64,000 nt of DNA, from assembly GCF_000149955.1 (NCBI RefSeq), contig NC_030997.1, positions 248,001 through 312,000 on the forward strand. The letters run 5' to 3'. The DNA is from Fusarium oxysporum f. sp. lycopersici 4287. Its lineage: Eukaryota > Ascomycota > Sordariomycetes > Hypocreales > Nectriaceae. Shown one piece after another: positions 33,968-44,716 of the stretch. A program made the translations under genes and the position numbers. The notes under the pieces are model-generated. The model saw only the letters and a program-made list of their open reading frames with translations. It searched no databases and was not told the origin of the DNA. How positions within the stretch are numbered: the stretch's first letter is position 1; the number at the start of each line of letters is the position of its first letter.

Positions 33968-34177
33968 ATGAGATTCACCACCTCGATCACGTACATTATG
34001 TTGTCCGCAACAGTCGCTCTGGCTGTTCCGTCGGAGAAGAGGAATGTCGAGGCCGATGAGCTCATTGTGAGGGGTCTTGAATTACGCGGCACTTGCTGCA
34101 CATGCCCTAATGGACAGGCTGGGTGCGGTGGATATTGTTACAGCAACTGCCCTCAGTGTATCTGGAATAAGTGTTAG
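33968..34177 (+). CDS. Small secreted cysteine-rich protein
   Basis: A 69-residue protein. Residues 1-20 form a signal peptide (TYIMLSATVALAVP), followed by a Kex2-like KR at about residue 25 and an acidic propeptide. A second basic/leucine stretch (RGLELRG) precedes a C-terminal domain of 28 residues holding eight cysteines (pattern CC-C-C-C-C-C-C from GTCCTCPNG to WNKC), also rich in Gly. Size, secretion and eight cysteines fit fungal effector candidates or antimicrobial-type peptides. No specific family is recognised and no activity should be assumed. A TATA box and a 5' UTR intron support expression. Confidence 0.7.
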   Translation: MRFTTSITYIMLSATVALAVPSEKRNVEADELIVRGLELRGTCCTCPNGQAGCGGYCYSNCPQCIWNKC

Positions 34178-34362
34178 ATGGTTCAGCTACTAGCTACAGA
34201 TGACACAGATAGGGAGTGAACTGCTAGATCTTTGTAGTTTAAATTGTCTCTCCATATCAACAAAACGTGACCTCTAAGGCTCTGTCAGCGTCTATGTAAC
34301 CGCGAAATGGTCACACAGGAAAAGGACATTCTATGATTCCCAATCTTCTTAAACCAACCATC

Positions 34363-36004
34363 TTAGGAAGCTATAATACTCTTCCCTCCATCTGCAGTAA
34401 TACGATTACGAATTATCGCTTTGATGATTCCATCACCAAGAAAAACCGGTTGCCAATCGCCGCCCTTCTGTGCAACAGAAGCCCCTGCGTGAGTCTTAGG
34501 TATAGCATCGACTATAGCGCTTGGAGCAAATACAAATGCCTCACCAGTGCGGAGTTGCACAATGTTGGAGAAAATCTCAGAAGCTGGAATGGTCCAATAT
34601 TGTTTAGAACCCTGCTCGCTTTCATTTGGTGTTTCCAGCCCTTTGGCGCCTGACTCGTCATTATCAGAAACCCCCGCAAGATGGCGCCGGAGAACTTGAA
34701 GCCAGACCGGCGATGTGAAACGATGCACAATTGTGATGGAGCAGAGATCCAATAGGTTCGGAGATACCGTAGGCTCCTGTGTAGATATAATGATTCTCGT
34801 ACCGTTGTGGCGTTGGAGGCGGATTGCAGACAAGAGGGACTCTGTGAAAACGCTGCTTTCGTTGGTATTGTTCATGTACTTGTGTGACTCATCCAGTGCC
34901 ACTACTCGTCCCAAGTCTGTTTTCTGCTCGAGGAAGAGACTGAGACATATATCGAATAAAGAGCATGCTTGTTCTGCGGTTACGCATGGGCAAGATAGGT
35001 CGACGATGGTGAGCTGGCCACTCTAAGATACAAGAGGTTAGTTCTGAACCAAACAAGAATAAAAGATTGCGATTTCACATACAACAGGTGTCCAGTCAAC
35101 TTTGCCTCGGTTCTTTGGCGCTGCTTTTCCCTCCCCTTTCTTACCTTTTGGTCCTTCCGCAGGAGCGTCCTGCTTCACCATAAAGCTCTCCAGTGTTTCC
35201 AGTCGTTGGTGAAGAGGAGCAGATTGCTGTTTAGTGAGATTCGCAGCTTTCATGGCATTCTTAAACTCTTGGTAGTTGAAGCCCCCTCCTCGCTGTTGCT
35301 GCTTGATTCTCAGTTCTCGCAAAATGCGCATAACGGTGTGAAGGTACAGTGGCATTTTTTCGCCTTGGCCCGGGCTTGCTACCATCAGGTTCAACATGCG
35401 TTTTGTGTTTAGGTCATCTTGACTGAAGCGAAGCTCTTGAACCGTGACGTTGGGGAGACAGGCGTAGATATTCTTGGGGAGAGTTAGTGGTCTTTTTTTG
35501 TACCACAGAAGCAGAAGTTACCTTGATAGTCGCCGTATTTGTTGGAGGGCAGAGTACTCTAACAGATACTTTCTTGTTAGAGGACAGACACGCTGCTTCG
35601 CATGGGATACCACCTGAATCCGATACGAAGGAATCATAATGAAAGACCAGCCCTGCCAGCGATCGAGTCAGGGCATTCGCAACGGATCTCACGAGACAAT
35701 TCTCCAGTAGCGTTGCCAATGTATGGCTCTTTCCAGAACCTTGACTCCCACAGATAAAGACGCTAGAAGGAGCCGCGACGTTGTAGAACAACCTAGAAGA
35801 CTCGTTTAGCGCTGAACCATTGGAGATGTCGCAGGCCAGCAGTCCATATTGGGGTGCTTTCTTTTTGGGGGCGTGTTGTTTGAGGTATTTGCCGACTTGG
35901 TCTGTGAATATTGGCGTTGAGATGACGTCGTGGACCTCGGAATGTTCTGGGGGATAAAACAATTTCATTTGAGCTTGCAGGTCTTGGACGTGAAAAATAG
36001 CCAT
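34363..36004 (-). CDS. HerA/FtsK-like P-loop ATPase
   Basis: Exons 35522-36004, 35083-35472 and 34363-35022 join in frame to 510 residues. Walker A is FICGSQGSGKSHTL near residue 87. Walker B is RVVALDESHKYM in exon 3. This is followed by IIISTQEPTVSPNLL and a polar strand ending in VHRF, the order seen in HerA/FtsK-type ATPases (Walker A, Walker B with DE, then a TQ-P sensor). The middle exon carries a Lys-rich linker (GPKGKKGEGKAAPKNRGKV). Bacterial and archaeal relatives pump or process DNA. The role in fungi is unknown. The first intron has a GTAACT donor, an ACTAAC branch and an AAG acceptor. It lies downstream of a GPCR on the same strand. Confidence 0.75.
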
Positions 36005-36260
36005 TTTGATATGCTAAGAATGATAATGTTATAGATCAGGTAAAGATGAAGCTCCTCGTGTGTAACGAAAGGATTTGGTAGATATGAGTTGGTAGGCCTC
36101 CCGGGATACCACAGTGGTAGGCCTCCTGCGTCAGGTTATGAGCATTGGAATGAATAACAGTACAAGCAGTCAACATCACGAACGGGGTAAAAATCATCCC
36201 TTGTGCCATTAAGTTATAATGCAATCTAAGCCACTAGCTATATATCCATAACCATCATCA

Positions 36261-37701
36261 CTATCGCAAACCTGAGTTATGCCTAAAAACCGGCCTCATT
36301 TCTGTGAGCTCCACCCCATCATCTTTATCGATACTGCTTGTCTCCTGCTCAATCGACGTTGTGATTATGACTTTGCTACTAGATGCAGAAGAGGCAACGG
36401 CTGCATTTGAGTGCACCCGCGTTGATACTCTGGTATCGATGTTTCTGGCTGAAACAGTCTCTGTGACATCCTTATCGCTGGACGGGAATATGAGCTCGCG
36501 CCATCGACTCAGAGAAGATTCATTGACACCATAGATTATGGCGTCGACGAGACCTTGTGACACAATGCAGGCCTGCTCACGTCAGTACTGTCAGAAAGTA
36601 CTGGTGAAATTACTAACCTTGTCGATCGTCTGCAATGCAAATGGAGCTGGAGTATGCTTGATGGTCTGATATATCCGAATGGCCGTAGGCAGTGTCCAGA
36701 CCAGCATATACACAACGGGATACATAATCATTAATCGTGCAATCTACCTCTTTGTTAGCACTCCGCTGTGCACTGTCAGCAATTGAAGTAACAAACCCTT
36801 TGCAGTCTTCGACGACCAGCGGCATCTGACTCGTGATACCGCCAGACATCATGATTCGACCGCGTAATAGTCCGTTCTCTAGAGGGTTCTGATGTTGAGT
36901 TTGAGTTTCCAAGTGAGATGAAACTCTTATGCGATTTTCGGAGAATGAAGTACAGACGAGCGTACATGGAGAGGATGGTGATGATGATGACCCATCGCGG
37001 AACGAAGTTGGCGAGGAGGCGGACTTCATCGGAAGTGAACCAGCACCCTAATAAAGTCAGTACAACCCCATTTCAGTGTTCAATGACGTACAAGCTCCAA
37101 TATCACCATATCCTGCCAGTTTCAGTCCAATTCCAGCCCAAAGAAGGCTAAGTACCCAAGGAAGACACGAAAGGAAGATGCGTTGATCTTGGACCCAGGA
37201 TGATAAGGATTTGTAACCTGCCAAAATGACGTAGGTGCACATTGCAATAGTTAAGACCCAGTAATCTGTCTGTATGACAAATACTTGGGTCATGAAACCA
37301 TTGAAACTGCAGAATGTTTGATGTTCTGGAGCACCGATCTCCTTGCCGTTGATGTTCATAGCAGTCGATGAGAGAAAGTTGAGAGCCATCAGAAAGTCGC
37401 TAGCTGCGAGCCCACTGAAGCTTATCAGTACATATCAAGTCGAAGTGGGAGTGCTAGAGGTACGAACAGAATGAGCTGATGGCGGAATGATCGGAGACTT
37501 TTGAAGACCTGTGGATTGTAAGCTATTTTGTCATGGAGGAAAGACGTGGGATACTACAAAGAAGCTAACGATAATCCATCCGGCTCCAAGAATGGAAAGA
37601 ATGGACACGACCAGGATAACAATACTTTGCAGGACCATCTCCGATCGATCAGCGGGAGCGGCCAGGGCCTCACGATGATAGATATGCATTGGCGACTCCA
37701 T
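36261..37701 (-). CDS. G protein-coupled receptor, cAMP-receptor/Git3-like
   Basis: Exons 37558-37701, 37468-37508, 37092-37414, 36797-37047, 36618-36743 and 36261-36572 join in frame to 350 residues with seven membrane segments. Typical blocks are SFRHQLIL-LGLAASDFLMA (loop 1 and segment 2), CSFNGFMTQVFVIQTDYWVL (segment 3), WVLSLLWAGIGL (segment 4), and FVPRWVIIITILSMYARLYF (segment 5). RLMIMYPVVYMLVWTLPTAI is segment 6, and QGLVDAIIYGVNE is segment 7. The cytosolic tail is Ser/Thr-rich. Fungal members sense carbon sources or stress and act through G-alpha and cAMP. Small exon 2 has an unusual GTTCGT donor. Start MESPMHIYHRE chosen as first ATG. Confidence 0.82.
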
Positions 37702-38947
37702 TGTCGATGATCAATCGCCTAGCGAGGCGCTACGACTGGGGAAATCAGATGGCGCAATAAACTTCGGGCTTGACAGGATGGTCGCAGAGTAAGTTTACAA
37801 TTACAGGAGCGTGAAACGCTGATCTTAAGGTCATTGCTACTGCGGGTACCATTTCCGTTATCATCCCAACTCAGCTGTTAAGTCCAGATATACCCGATGC
37901 ATAGACGAGGTGGCTAACTTAATAAGGAGTATAAAGACGCTCCTAACCAGTGAACAATCATTCCTCGGGTCGCTTATCAGCTTGTCAAGACTTAGCTCCC
38001 AACTAAAGTTTGTCCGACTAAAGTTGGCGGACATGACAGGTACTCGCTATTATCGTTTCGAGTCATAACCCCTTTAAAAAAAGAACCGTTATTGAAGATA
38101 AAAGTGTTGGTGGCTTGCTTCAGCTGACGGTTGTACCTGTTTTGAGACCAGGGGGTTTTATCTTGATGAAGAGGTTGGGCTTGTGCTATTGGTTGAGGCT
38201 CCCGCCAGCTCCGGAGATGCAGAAATCGAGTGGCTTGCCCCCACACGGGAACTGATAAGGAATGTTGCAGGGTTCGACGACGAGGTGAGACAACAAGACT
38301 ATTGATCAAGTATTTATAGGGAGCGAAGAGGGAAGAATCGCGATTCTTTTTTCCTTCCATTGCATGGAGTAATGCTGAGGAAGTTGTAGATAATTATTAT
38401 TTTTATGCTTATGCAGATTATCTAGATTGGTCATGGAGGAATGAGTGATGAAAGCCAGACTGAATGCGTCGCCAGTTGGACTTGATTGAAGAAAACAATT
38501 CTAGTAAATCTTGAATGCGTAACCTCGTTATATCTATAGTGAGAGATCTTGCTCAGTATCGGATCAATCGCGGCTCAATCCCGCCCTGTTCTTCCCGTCA
38601 TTAAAAACGCGCTTCTACGCGTCGCAACGCGTCAAAGTCTCATGACGTCGCAACTCCACCAGCTCCATCACCAAGCGAGAATAACGGTTCTATTACCTAA
38701 CATCACGAATACGAATTCCTTCCAAAAGATCAACTGATCTCGACCAATCTTATCAATCTCATCAGCTCTTCTCTCCATCTCCATCTCCAAGGCCCAAATG
38801 TCTCAGCCGCGCAAGAGTCGGTGAACAGAGGCGAAACCTTGTTCCGCTCCGCTCCTTTACCCCACAAACCGTACGTTCCCTCAGGCCATTTATCAACTCG
38901 GTCCTGCACCACAAGACGCAACTCCTCATCCAAGCACAATCATCAAA
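37702..38947. other. Intergenic stretch between divergent genes
   Basis: About 1.25 kb between the GPCR start and the SDR start. A short minus-strand frame at 37992-38360 has no supporting motif. A CCG-N11-CGG element at 38014-38030 is the only notable site. Confidence 0.35.
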
Positions 38948-40144
38948 ATGGCCAATCTGGGCATTGTCGCGGTCGTTACGACACTCGTCGTTCTCATCCT
39001 CACCTACGGTGTACCCCTCTTTCTGAAAGAGTACTTCCCCTGGCAGAGTCTGTACAAGCAGCGCCACGGAAGACCTACCGTGACTACAGAGTCGTACAAA
39101 GGACGTACTGCGCTCATCACCGGTGCGAATGGGGCGTTTGGATCTCGAGCAGCCAAGATTTTTGCGCAGAGAGATGTTGAGACGCTTGTGCTCGTTGATG
39201 TGAGGGATTGCAGTGGTGTGAAGGAGGAGATTGAGAAGGAGTTGGGCGAAGCGGGCAAACCGGTGCCCAAGATTCTGGTCTGGCAGGCTGATTTGATGAC
39301 GTTTAAGGGATGTCAGGAACTTGGGAGGAAGGCGAAGGATTTGGAACATTTGGACCATGTTTTGATGACTGCGGGAATTCTGGCGTTTAATCGCCGTGAA
39401 TCGCCTGAGGGCTGGGAAACTTGTGAGTTCAATCATCTCAAGCTTGGTAGGATACTAACCTGTCGACAGCCATCCAAGTCAACTTCCTCTCCGGCGCACT
39501 CCTCTCTCTTCTCTTCCTCCCTCTCCTCAAGTCCTCCCCATCCAACCCCTCCCCTCCCGTTCTCACCTTTGTCACGACCTTTGGCATCTACCCCTCCTCC
39601 TTCACGATGGGCGTACCCAAAAAGGGCTCTTACCTCAAGAAACTCAGCAACAACAAGGAAGGCATGGAACAAGCTCATCAATACGGTCGCTCCAAGGGTC
39701 TTCTTCTCTACTGGGCCCGCGAACTCGCTTCTCGCGTCTCCGCCATCCAAGCAACGGAGAAACTTCCTCGCAAGGTCACCATCAACAGCGCTGATCCGGG
39801 TTCTGCATGGACACCTCTTACGAATCCTAACCAGGCGAAGCTTATCCCACGACTCATCATGAACTTTGGAGCGAGAGATCCGCAGATCTGTGCGACGGCT
39901 TTGGTCAATGGTGTTTCGGCGACGGAGGATGCTCACGGCAAGATTATGCAGGACTTCGATACTGCTGAGTAAGTGATCTGCACGACATGATACGTCTTGG
40001 TACTGATTGAGATTTAGCTATCCTCCTTTCATGGTGAGGAAGAGTGGCCGTGCGGCTCAGGCGCGTGTTTGGGAGGAGACGAGGGAGGAGCTTGAGGCGA
40101 AGGTCCCAGAGGTCAAGGCCATCTTTGACATGCTGGACCAGTAA
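38948..40144 (+). CDS. Membrane-anchored short-chain dehydrogenase/reductase
   Basis: Exons 38948-39422, 39470-39968 and 40018-40144 give 366 residues. An N-terminal hydrophobic anchor (IVAVVTTLVVLILTYGVPLF) precedes the SDR core. The nucleotide motif is TGANGAFG, with Phe in place of the usual Ile. VLVDVRD follows, then an Asp (WQADL), and the active-site Tyr/Lys are in HQYGRSKGLLLYW. The region between the motifs (GILAFNRRESPEGWE, spliced to SIQVNFLSG) resembles retinol-dehydrogenase or WW-domain oxidoreductase types. It is probably an ER or lipid-droplet enzyme acting on a lipophilic alcohol or ketone. The last exon has YPPFMVRKSGRAAQA and a charged tail. Introns are canonical. Confidence 0.85.
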
Positions 40145-41983
40145 AACCGCTGCGATGATCACATTACGACAGCTTTGGGATCAGGTATTACGTGTTGAGG
40201 CCAAGCAGTTGAGGAGGCGATGAGTGTAGAGCATTGAAATGGCCCGATGGGGTAATAATCCGCGGGAGACCAAAGGCATTGCGCGTATCTTGCAAGGGCC
40301 ACGGTGATTCGACAAGCATGGAATATGGCCTTGCTAGCGCTAGCGCAACTAAAGCAAAATTGAAGTTTAAAAATTAGTCTAAATCGAATACCGGTATTTC
40401 GGCGCCCGCGCGAAACGGCAGTTAATTCATGGAAGAATACCATTCACATTTATCGTCATTCCGTTCCATGCTGACGCCTTCACGTGGCTGTATGTCAGAC
40501 GCTTCACCAAACAAATAACCCCGAGATAAAGACCTTATCGTTATCTAATCTATGCTACTACCGGGGAAATCAGCCCTACCGGGGCTAACCACGAAATCTT
40601 GGCATAAACCGAAATGGCGACACGCGCCAAATAAGCCTCATGGGCTTGCGAGTCATTTTCATGCACACCAGAGACAGAAAAGTCACGCGATACAAACATT
40701 GCATTAGGAAGTTGGAAGTGTGACGTACGTGTTGGTAGTGAAATGCCTCAGTTGCCGCATTTCCAAGCGATGCGGATTCAATTTGCCGGCTGGCTCCAGG
40801 GTAGGTAAAGTGGCCTGCACACAGCCCCATTTGAGATTTCGTGCTTTTACCCGAGGTATCGAGCGGGCGAGATTTGACTTTCCTTGGCGGTGCTGAGGGG
40901 AAGCGCCATCGCGATTGCAAGCGATAATTCAGGCATGAATGCACGCGATAATTCTGTGATTTGTTCGGTGAGCGAAAAAAGACAAACCGGTAAAAGTGGC
41001 GATGGCATAATTGCGGGGAGATGAGCGACGGCAATAAAACATGTCACTGCAATTCCGCTTCACTGTTGGGTTGATCACCACCTTGGTCCATAATTCATTA
41101 GAGCAGGACTCAACAATCTCGATGATCAAACGCACCCATCGTCTACACATGCCGAGAACTCTATTTTCTATTCGGCATCTACCGAATAAACTTAATCACC
41201 ATCGCATAAAAATGCAACGTCAAAGCCTCGAAGTTGAACGCGTAAAATGTCAGGTCAATTAAGCTTTTACGGCAAGAAATCCCAAAAGCTTAACCCGAGT
41301 CAAAACCAAGCCGAAGCGCTGGACCCTGAAGCTCCACCAAACTCAGGGGCTGTCCCCAGCTTTAGTCCAGACTCAGTCTAGACCCAGCATTTTTAGGAGG
41401 TCTCGCCCACGTTTAACCAGTCTTGGCTAGATCTGCATTGCTAGTGTCGGGGTTGCAATTGGCTAGGCCGTAACGAGGCATCATCCTCGAGATTGCGACT
41501 CCACCCGCTGGGTCGATATACGGTAAACGAAAATGGATCTTTACCCAACAGACTCAGGCGCAGCACGAACAAACCGCTACGCCCCAGCCAACCAAGTGCC
41601 AACTTTATAGGGGCGAAGCTCACGAAACAGGAAGGCCCTGTGAAAATGGATCTTTGGGTCTAGATCGTCGAGGCTAATGTCTGTTACACGTTAGATCGTT
41701 GTTGGAAAACGGGGGTGCGCCTTTTGCGGCGCGGGCTGTAGAGCGTTATTTATCGGACAGACGCCCAGATTTTTCTTGTGTCCGCCGTCGTATTCCCTAC
41801 CTGACAGTTTTTACCCAAAGGAGACCATGTTCTGTCAATAAAAGCTGCAAACAAAACTGGGTGTAACAGAGTTAGGGCCGATTGCGTGGTAGTACCTTCT
41901 GCGCGCTCCTTTCAACAGGAATCTCCGCCTTCTCTTCTTCTTCTTCTTCTTCTTTTCCCTTTTTCGGATAAACAAGGTCCAGG
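40145..41983. other. Intergenic stretch with GATA-like and TTC-repeat tracts
   Basis: 1.8 kb without a supported gene. Three closely spaced GATA-type motifs (GATAAA, CTTATC, TTATCT) lie near 40523-40548. A (TTC)n pyrimidine tract at about 41932-41955 precedes the sulfatase-like gene and is probably part of its promoter or leader. Confidence 0.35.
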
Positions 41984-44617
41984 ATGGTCTGGTTCAGGAA
42001 GTTGAGTTCGCTCATCTACTCCAAACTCGCCAATAGACGGTTCGCATTCGCTCTCACGACACTAGCTGTATGCGCCGCAAAGGGAGTCCATCTTCACAAC
42101 CACCGATCCAGCGTCGCCCCCAAGCGCATGCTTCTCTTCTTCTTCTCCTTCTTCACCCAAGATGTTCTCCTCCTCCTCCTCATCCGCCTCCTTCTCAGCC
42201 ACTGGGTCCCCAGCTTTCCCGGCAAGCTACGAACATTCATCACAGCGCTTGCATTCTTATTAATAACTTATAATGTCTCCCTCTGCATTGTTTCCGTTTC
42301 TTTCTACATCGTCGCTGGATCTGAGATCCACTGGCGCAACATTGGGTTTATAGCTGACCCGTCGGCGCGAGCGATTATCTTTTCGGGGTTTACTGCATTC
42401 TTGGGCGTTTTGTGTCTTTGTGCTTGTTTTAGTGGCGTTCTTCAAACGGCGTGCTATGGGCTTTTTGGGTGGGGAGGCGATATTGTTAATTGGCCGATTA
42501 ACTTTCTTGCGCGGAAACTTTGTTGCTGTTGTTTTGGGAGGAGGAACGCTTATGATCAGTTATCGCAGAGGGATAACGTGCAGTGGATTGACAGTGAGAG
42601 CGGATCGAGCCCCGATGAGTACTCTGAGGATGAGTACAAGGATAGGTCCAGATCGTCATCGAAGACACCGCGACATTCGGCCCGAGCACTCAAAGGCGAT
42701 TCACCAGCCCGAGGATCCAGATGCACCCGATTTCTACGCATATTACCGTATCCCATCGTCAGCATCCTTCTCACGGCGCTTTTCACACTCACATTTCTAC
42801 GACCCAAGGATCCGTCTCTAATTTTCCTCTCATGGACCAGCGGCCTTTTACCTTTTGTCGACTTTGCTTCAACATCGCCATTCCTCGACGATCTCCCCTC
42901 TGTTTTTGGTAAAGGCATGCAACGAAGCTGGGATGAGCGCACTGCCCTTGCTCAACCTCCGTCTTTGAGCTGGCTTCCGAAAAACGCACTACCAAGAGGA
43001 TTTGAGGACTGGTATGACGAGAAAACCCACTACAACGCCGAATCCGACCCACTGAAGGTTTCGAATCTGGATGAACCTCTACGAGAATCCCTTCGCGGCA
43101 AGTTGAAAGACATCAACATTCGTCACGTGGTTATGTTTTTTCTCGAAAGCACGAGAAATGATGTTTTTCCTATTAAGAAAGACGGATTGATCTGGAATCG
43201 ATTCGCCGATACATTTCCTGACAAGAAGCTCCCGCAAGAAGTGCAAGACAAGCTGGCCAGTTTGACACCGACCGCGAATTTTATCACTGGAGACTACGAC
43301 GATGGATTTGAGCATGCTGAAAAGCCAAAACGTGGCGGAATTCACTTTACGAATGCGCATACCGCCGGAACATATACTCTCAAGAGCATGACCGGCACAG
43401 TCTGCGGTATCGCTCCTCTCGTCGCCGACTTCAACCTCGAGCACAGTCATCACATTTACCAGCCCTGTCTACCTCATGTTTTCGAGGCCATGAACCAAGC
43501 AGAGGCATTGAGCGAAGAAACCAAGTCCAAACGCGATAGACATTCAGGCACGAAATTGAAGTGGAACGACAACATGAACAAGGAGAACAAGTGGAACTCT
43601 TACTTTTTCCAAGCTGCGACGCTCGATTACGACAATCAGTACAATTTAATGTCTGCGATGGGATTTCCGATGAAGAACACGATTGGGAGGGAGTATCTTC
43701 GGAGTGATAGTGCGAAGCATGGTCCTGTTACACTACCGAACATCAACGAGTTCGCATTCGAGGAGGATCCGTTGGAGGATTACATCACCGACATTTTCGA
43801 AGACGCGGCCAAGGCCAAGAGTCGCGTGTTTTTGACTCATTTGACGAGTACGAGCCATCATAGATTTCACATGCCCAAGACAGAAAAGTATACGCCTTTG
43901 GCAAAGGGTCTAGACATGATGTCTCGCTACGTCAACACAATCGGCTACGACGATCGTTGGATTCGTAAAGTCCTCGGCGTTCTCGATAAGCAGGGCATTG
44001 CGAACGAGACATTGGTTATTTTCCAAGGCGATCACGGTACTTCGCTTCCAGAAAACGACTACGCTTCACCTTATTACAACCCCAACATCGGCGTCGATCA
44101 CGTCCCCTTGATTCTATCGCATCCTCAATTACCGCCCTTCAACGTAGACGACGCAGTCCACTCGACACAAGTCCTCCCCACCATTCTCGACATTCTTCTC
44201 GAAACCGGTTCTCTCAGCCCCAGCAGCCGCGACGCAGCATCATCCCTCATCACCAACTACGAAGGCCAATCGCTCCTCCGACCTTTACGCACACAGACCA
44301 GCGACAACAGCACCGGCCAGTGGCAATTCACCGTCACGAACCCCGGACGAGCAATGCTTACAGTTCGCGACGCGAGGTTTCCCAACAGACATCTCGTGGT
44401 GCCGGTGATAGAGAACGTGGATTGGAGATTATCGGATCTGGAGAAGGATCCGCACGAGCATGATTCAGTGCAGGCGTTGGATTTCACGGAGTTTGTCAAG
44501 AGTGTGGAGGGGAGGTTTGGGAGGGACGTTGCGGAGTGGGCGGAGGAGGGGGCGTTTGTTACGAGGTGGTTTGTTAAGGAGAATAGCAGGCGTTGGCGTT
44601 TTGATCACCAGGGGTGA
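41984..44617 (+). CDS. Polytopic sulfatase-fold (LtaS/phosphoethanolamine transferase-like) protein
   Basis: An intronless protein of 877 residues. About five membrane segments lie in residues 15-300, split by a Ser-rich acidic loop (about 205-250). An alkaline-phosphatase-superfamily domain covers about 375-760. Metal ligands visible are Glu388 (MFFLESTRND), Asp683 and His684 (FQGDHGTSLPEND). The candidate nucleophile region is HTAGTYTLKSMTG (from about 459), with threonines rather than the Cys/Ser of true sulfatases. HLTSTSHHRFHMP lies before the last ligands. By analogy it would hydrolyse or transfer a phosphate or sulfate ester at the outer membrane face, perhaps on a lipid or glycan. The substrate is unknown. 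Confidence 0.78.
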   Translation: MVWFRKLSSLIYSKLANRRFAFALTTLAVCAAKGVHLHNHRSSVAPKRMLLFFFSFFTQDVLLLLLIRLLLSHWVPSFPGKLRTFITALAFLLITYNVSLCIVSVSFYIVAGSEIHWRNIGFIADPSARAIIFSGFTAFLGVLCLCACFSGVLQTACYGLFGWGGDIVNWPINFLARKLCCCCFGRRNAYDQLSQRDNVQWIDSESGSSPDEYSEDEYKDRSRSSSKTPRHSARALKGDSPARGSRCTRFLRILPYPIVSILLTALFTLTFLRPKDPSLIFLSWTSGLLPFVDFASTSPFLDDLPSVFGKGMQRSWDERTALAQPPSLSWLPKNALPRGFEDWYDEKTHYNAESDPLKVSNLDEPLRESLRGKLKDINIRHVVMFFLESTRNDVFPIKKDGLIWNRFADTFPDKKLPQEVQDKLASLTPTANFITGDYDDGFEHAEKPKRGGIHFTNAHTAGTYTLKSMTGTVCGIAPLVADFNLEHSHHIYQPCLPHVFEAMNQAEALSEETKSKRDRHSGTKLKWNDNMNKENKWNSYFFQAATLDYDNQYNLMSAMGFPMKNTIGREYLRSDSAKHGPVTLPNINEFAFEEDPLEDYITDIFEDAAKAKSRVFLTHLTSTSHHRFHMPKTEKYTPLAKGLDMMSRYVNTIGYDDRWIRKVLGVLDKQGIANETLVIFQGDHGTSLPENDYASPYYNPNIGVDHVPLILSHPQLPPFNVDDAVHSTQVLPTILDILLETGSLSPSSRDAASSLITNYEGQSLLRPLRTQTSDNSTGQWQFTVTNPGRAMLTVRDARFPNRHLVVPVIENVDWRLSDLEKDPHEHDSVQALDFTEFVKSVEGRFGRDVAEWAEEGAFVTRWFVKENSRRWRFDHQG

Positions 44618-44716
44618 TGTTATGAACAACTATGGATGACTAGATATTTTAATATTATGCGTTGACTTTCTTCTTCAATTGCTCTCTCGTTGATTTACAT
44701 GATCTGTGAGATCTTG

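Noticed and set aside
37992..38360. 122-codon minus frame
   Set aside because: No motif. It lies in the divergent promoter region and has a repeat-like palindrome inside.
41932..41955. (TTC)n microsatellite as a possible functional repeat
   Set aside because: Pyrimidine tracts are common before fungal start codons. Nothing else marks it.
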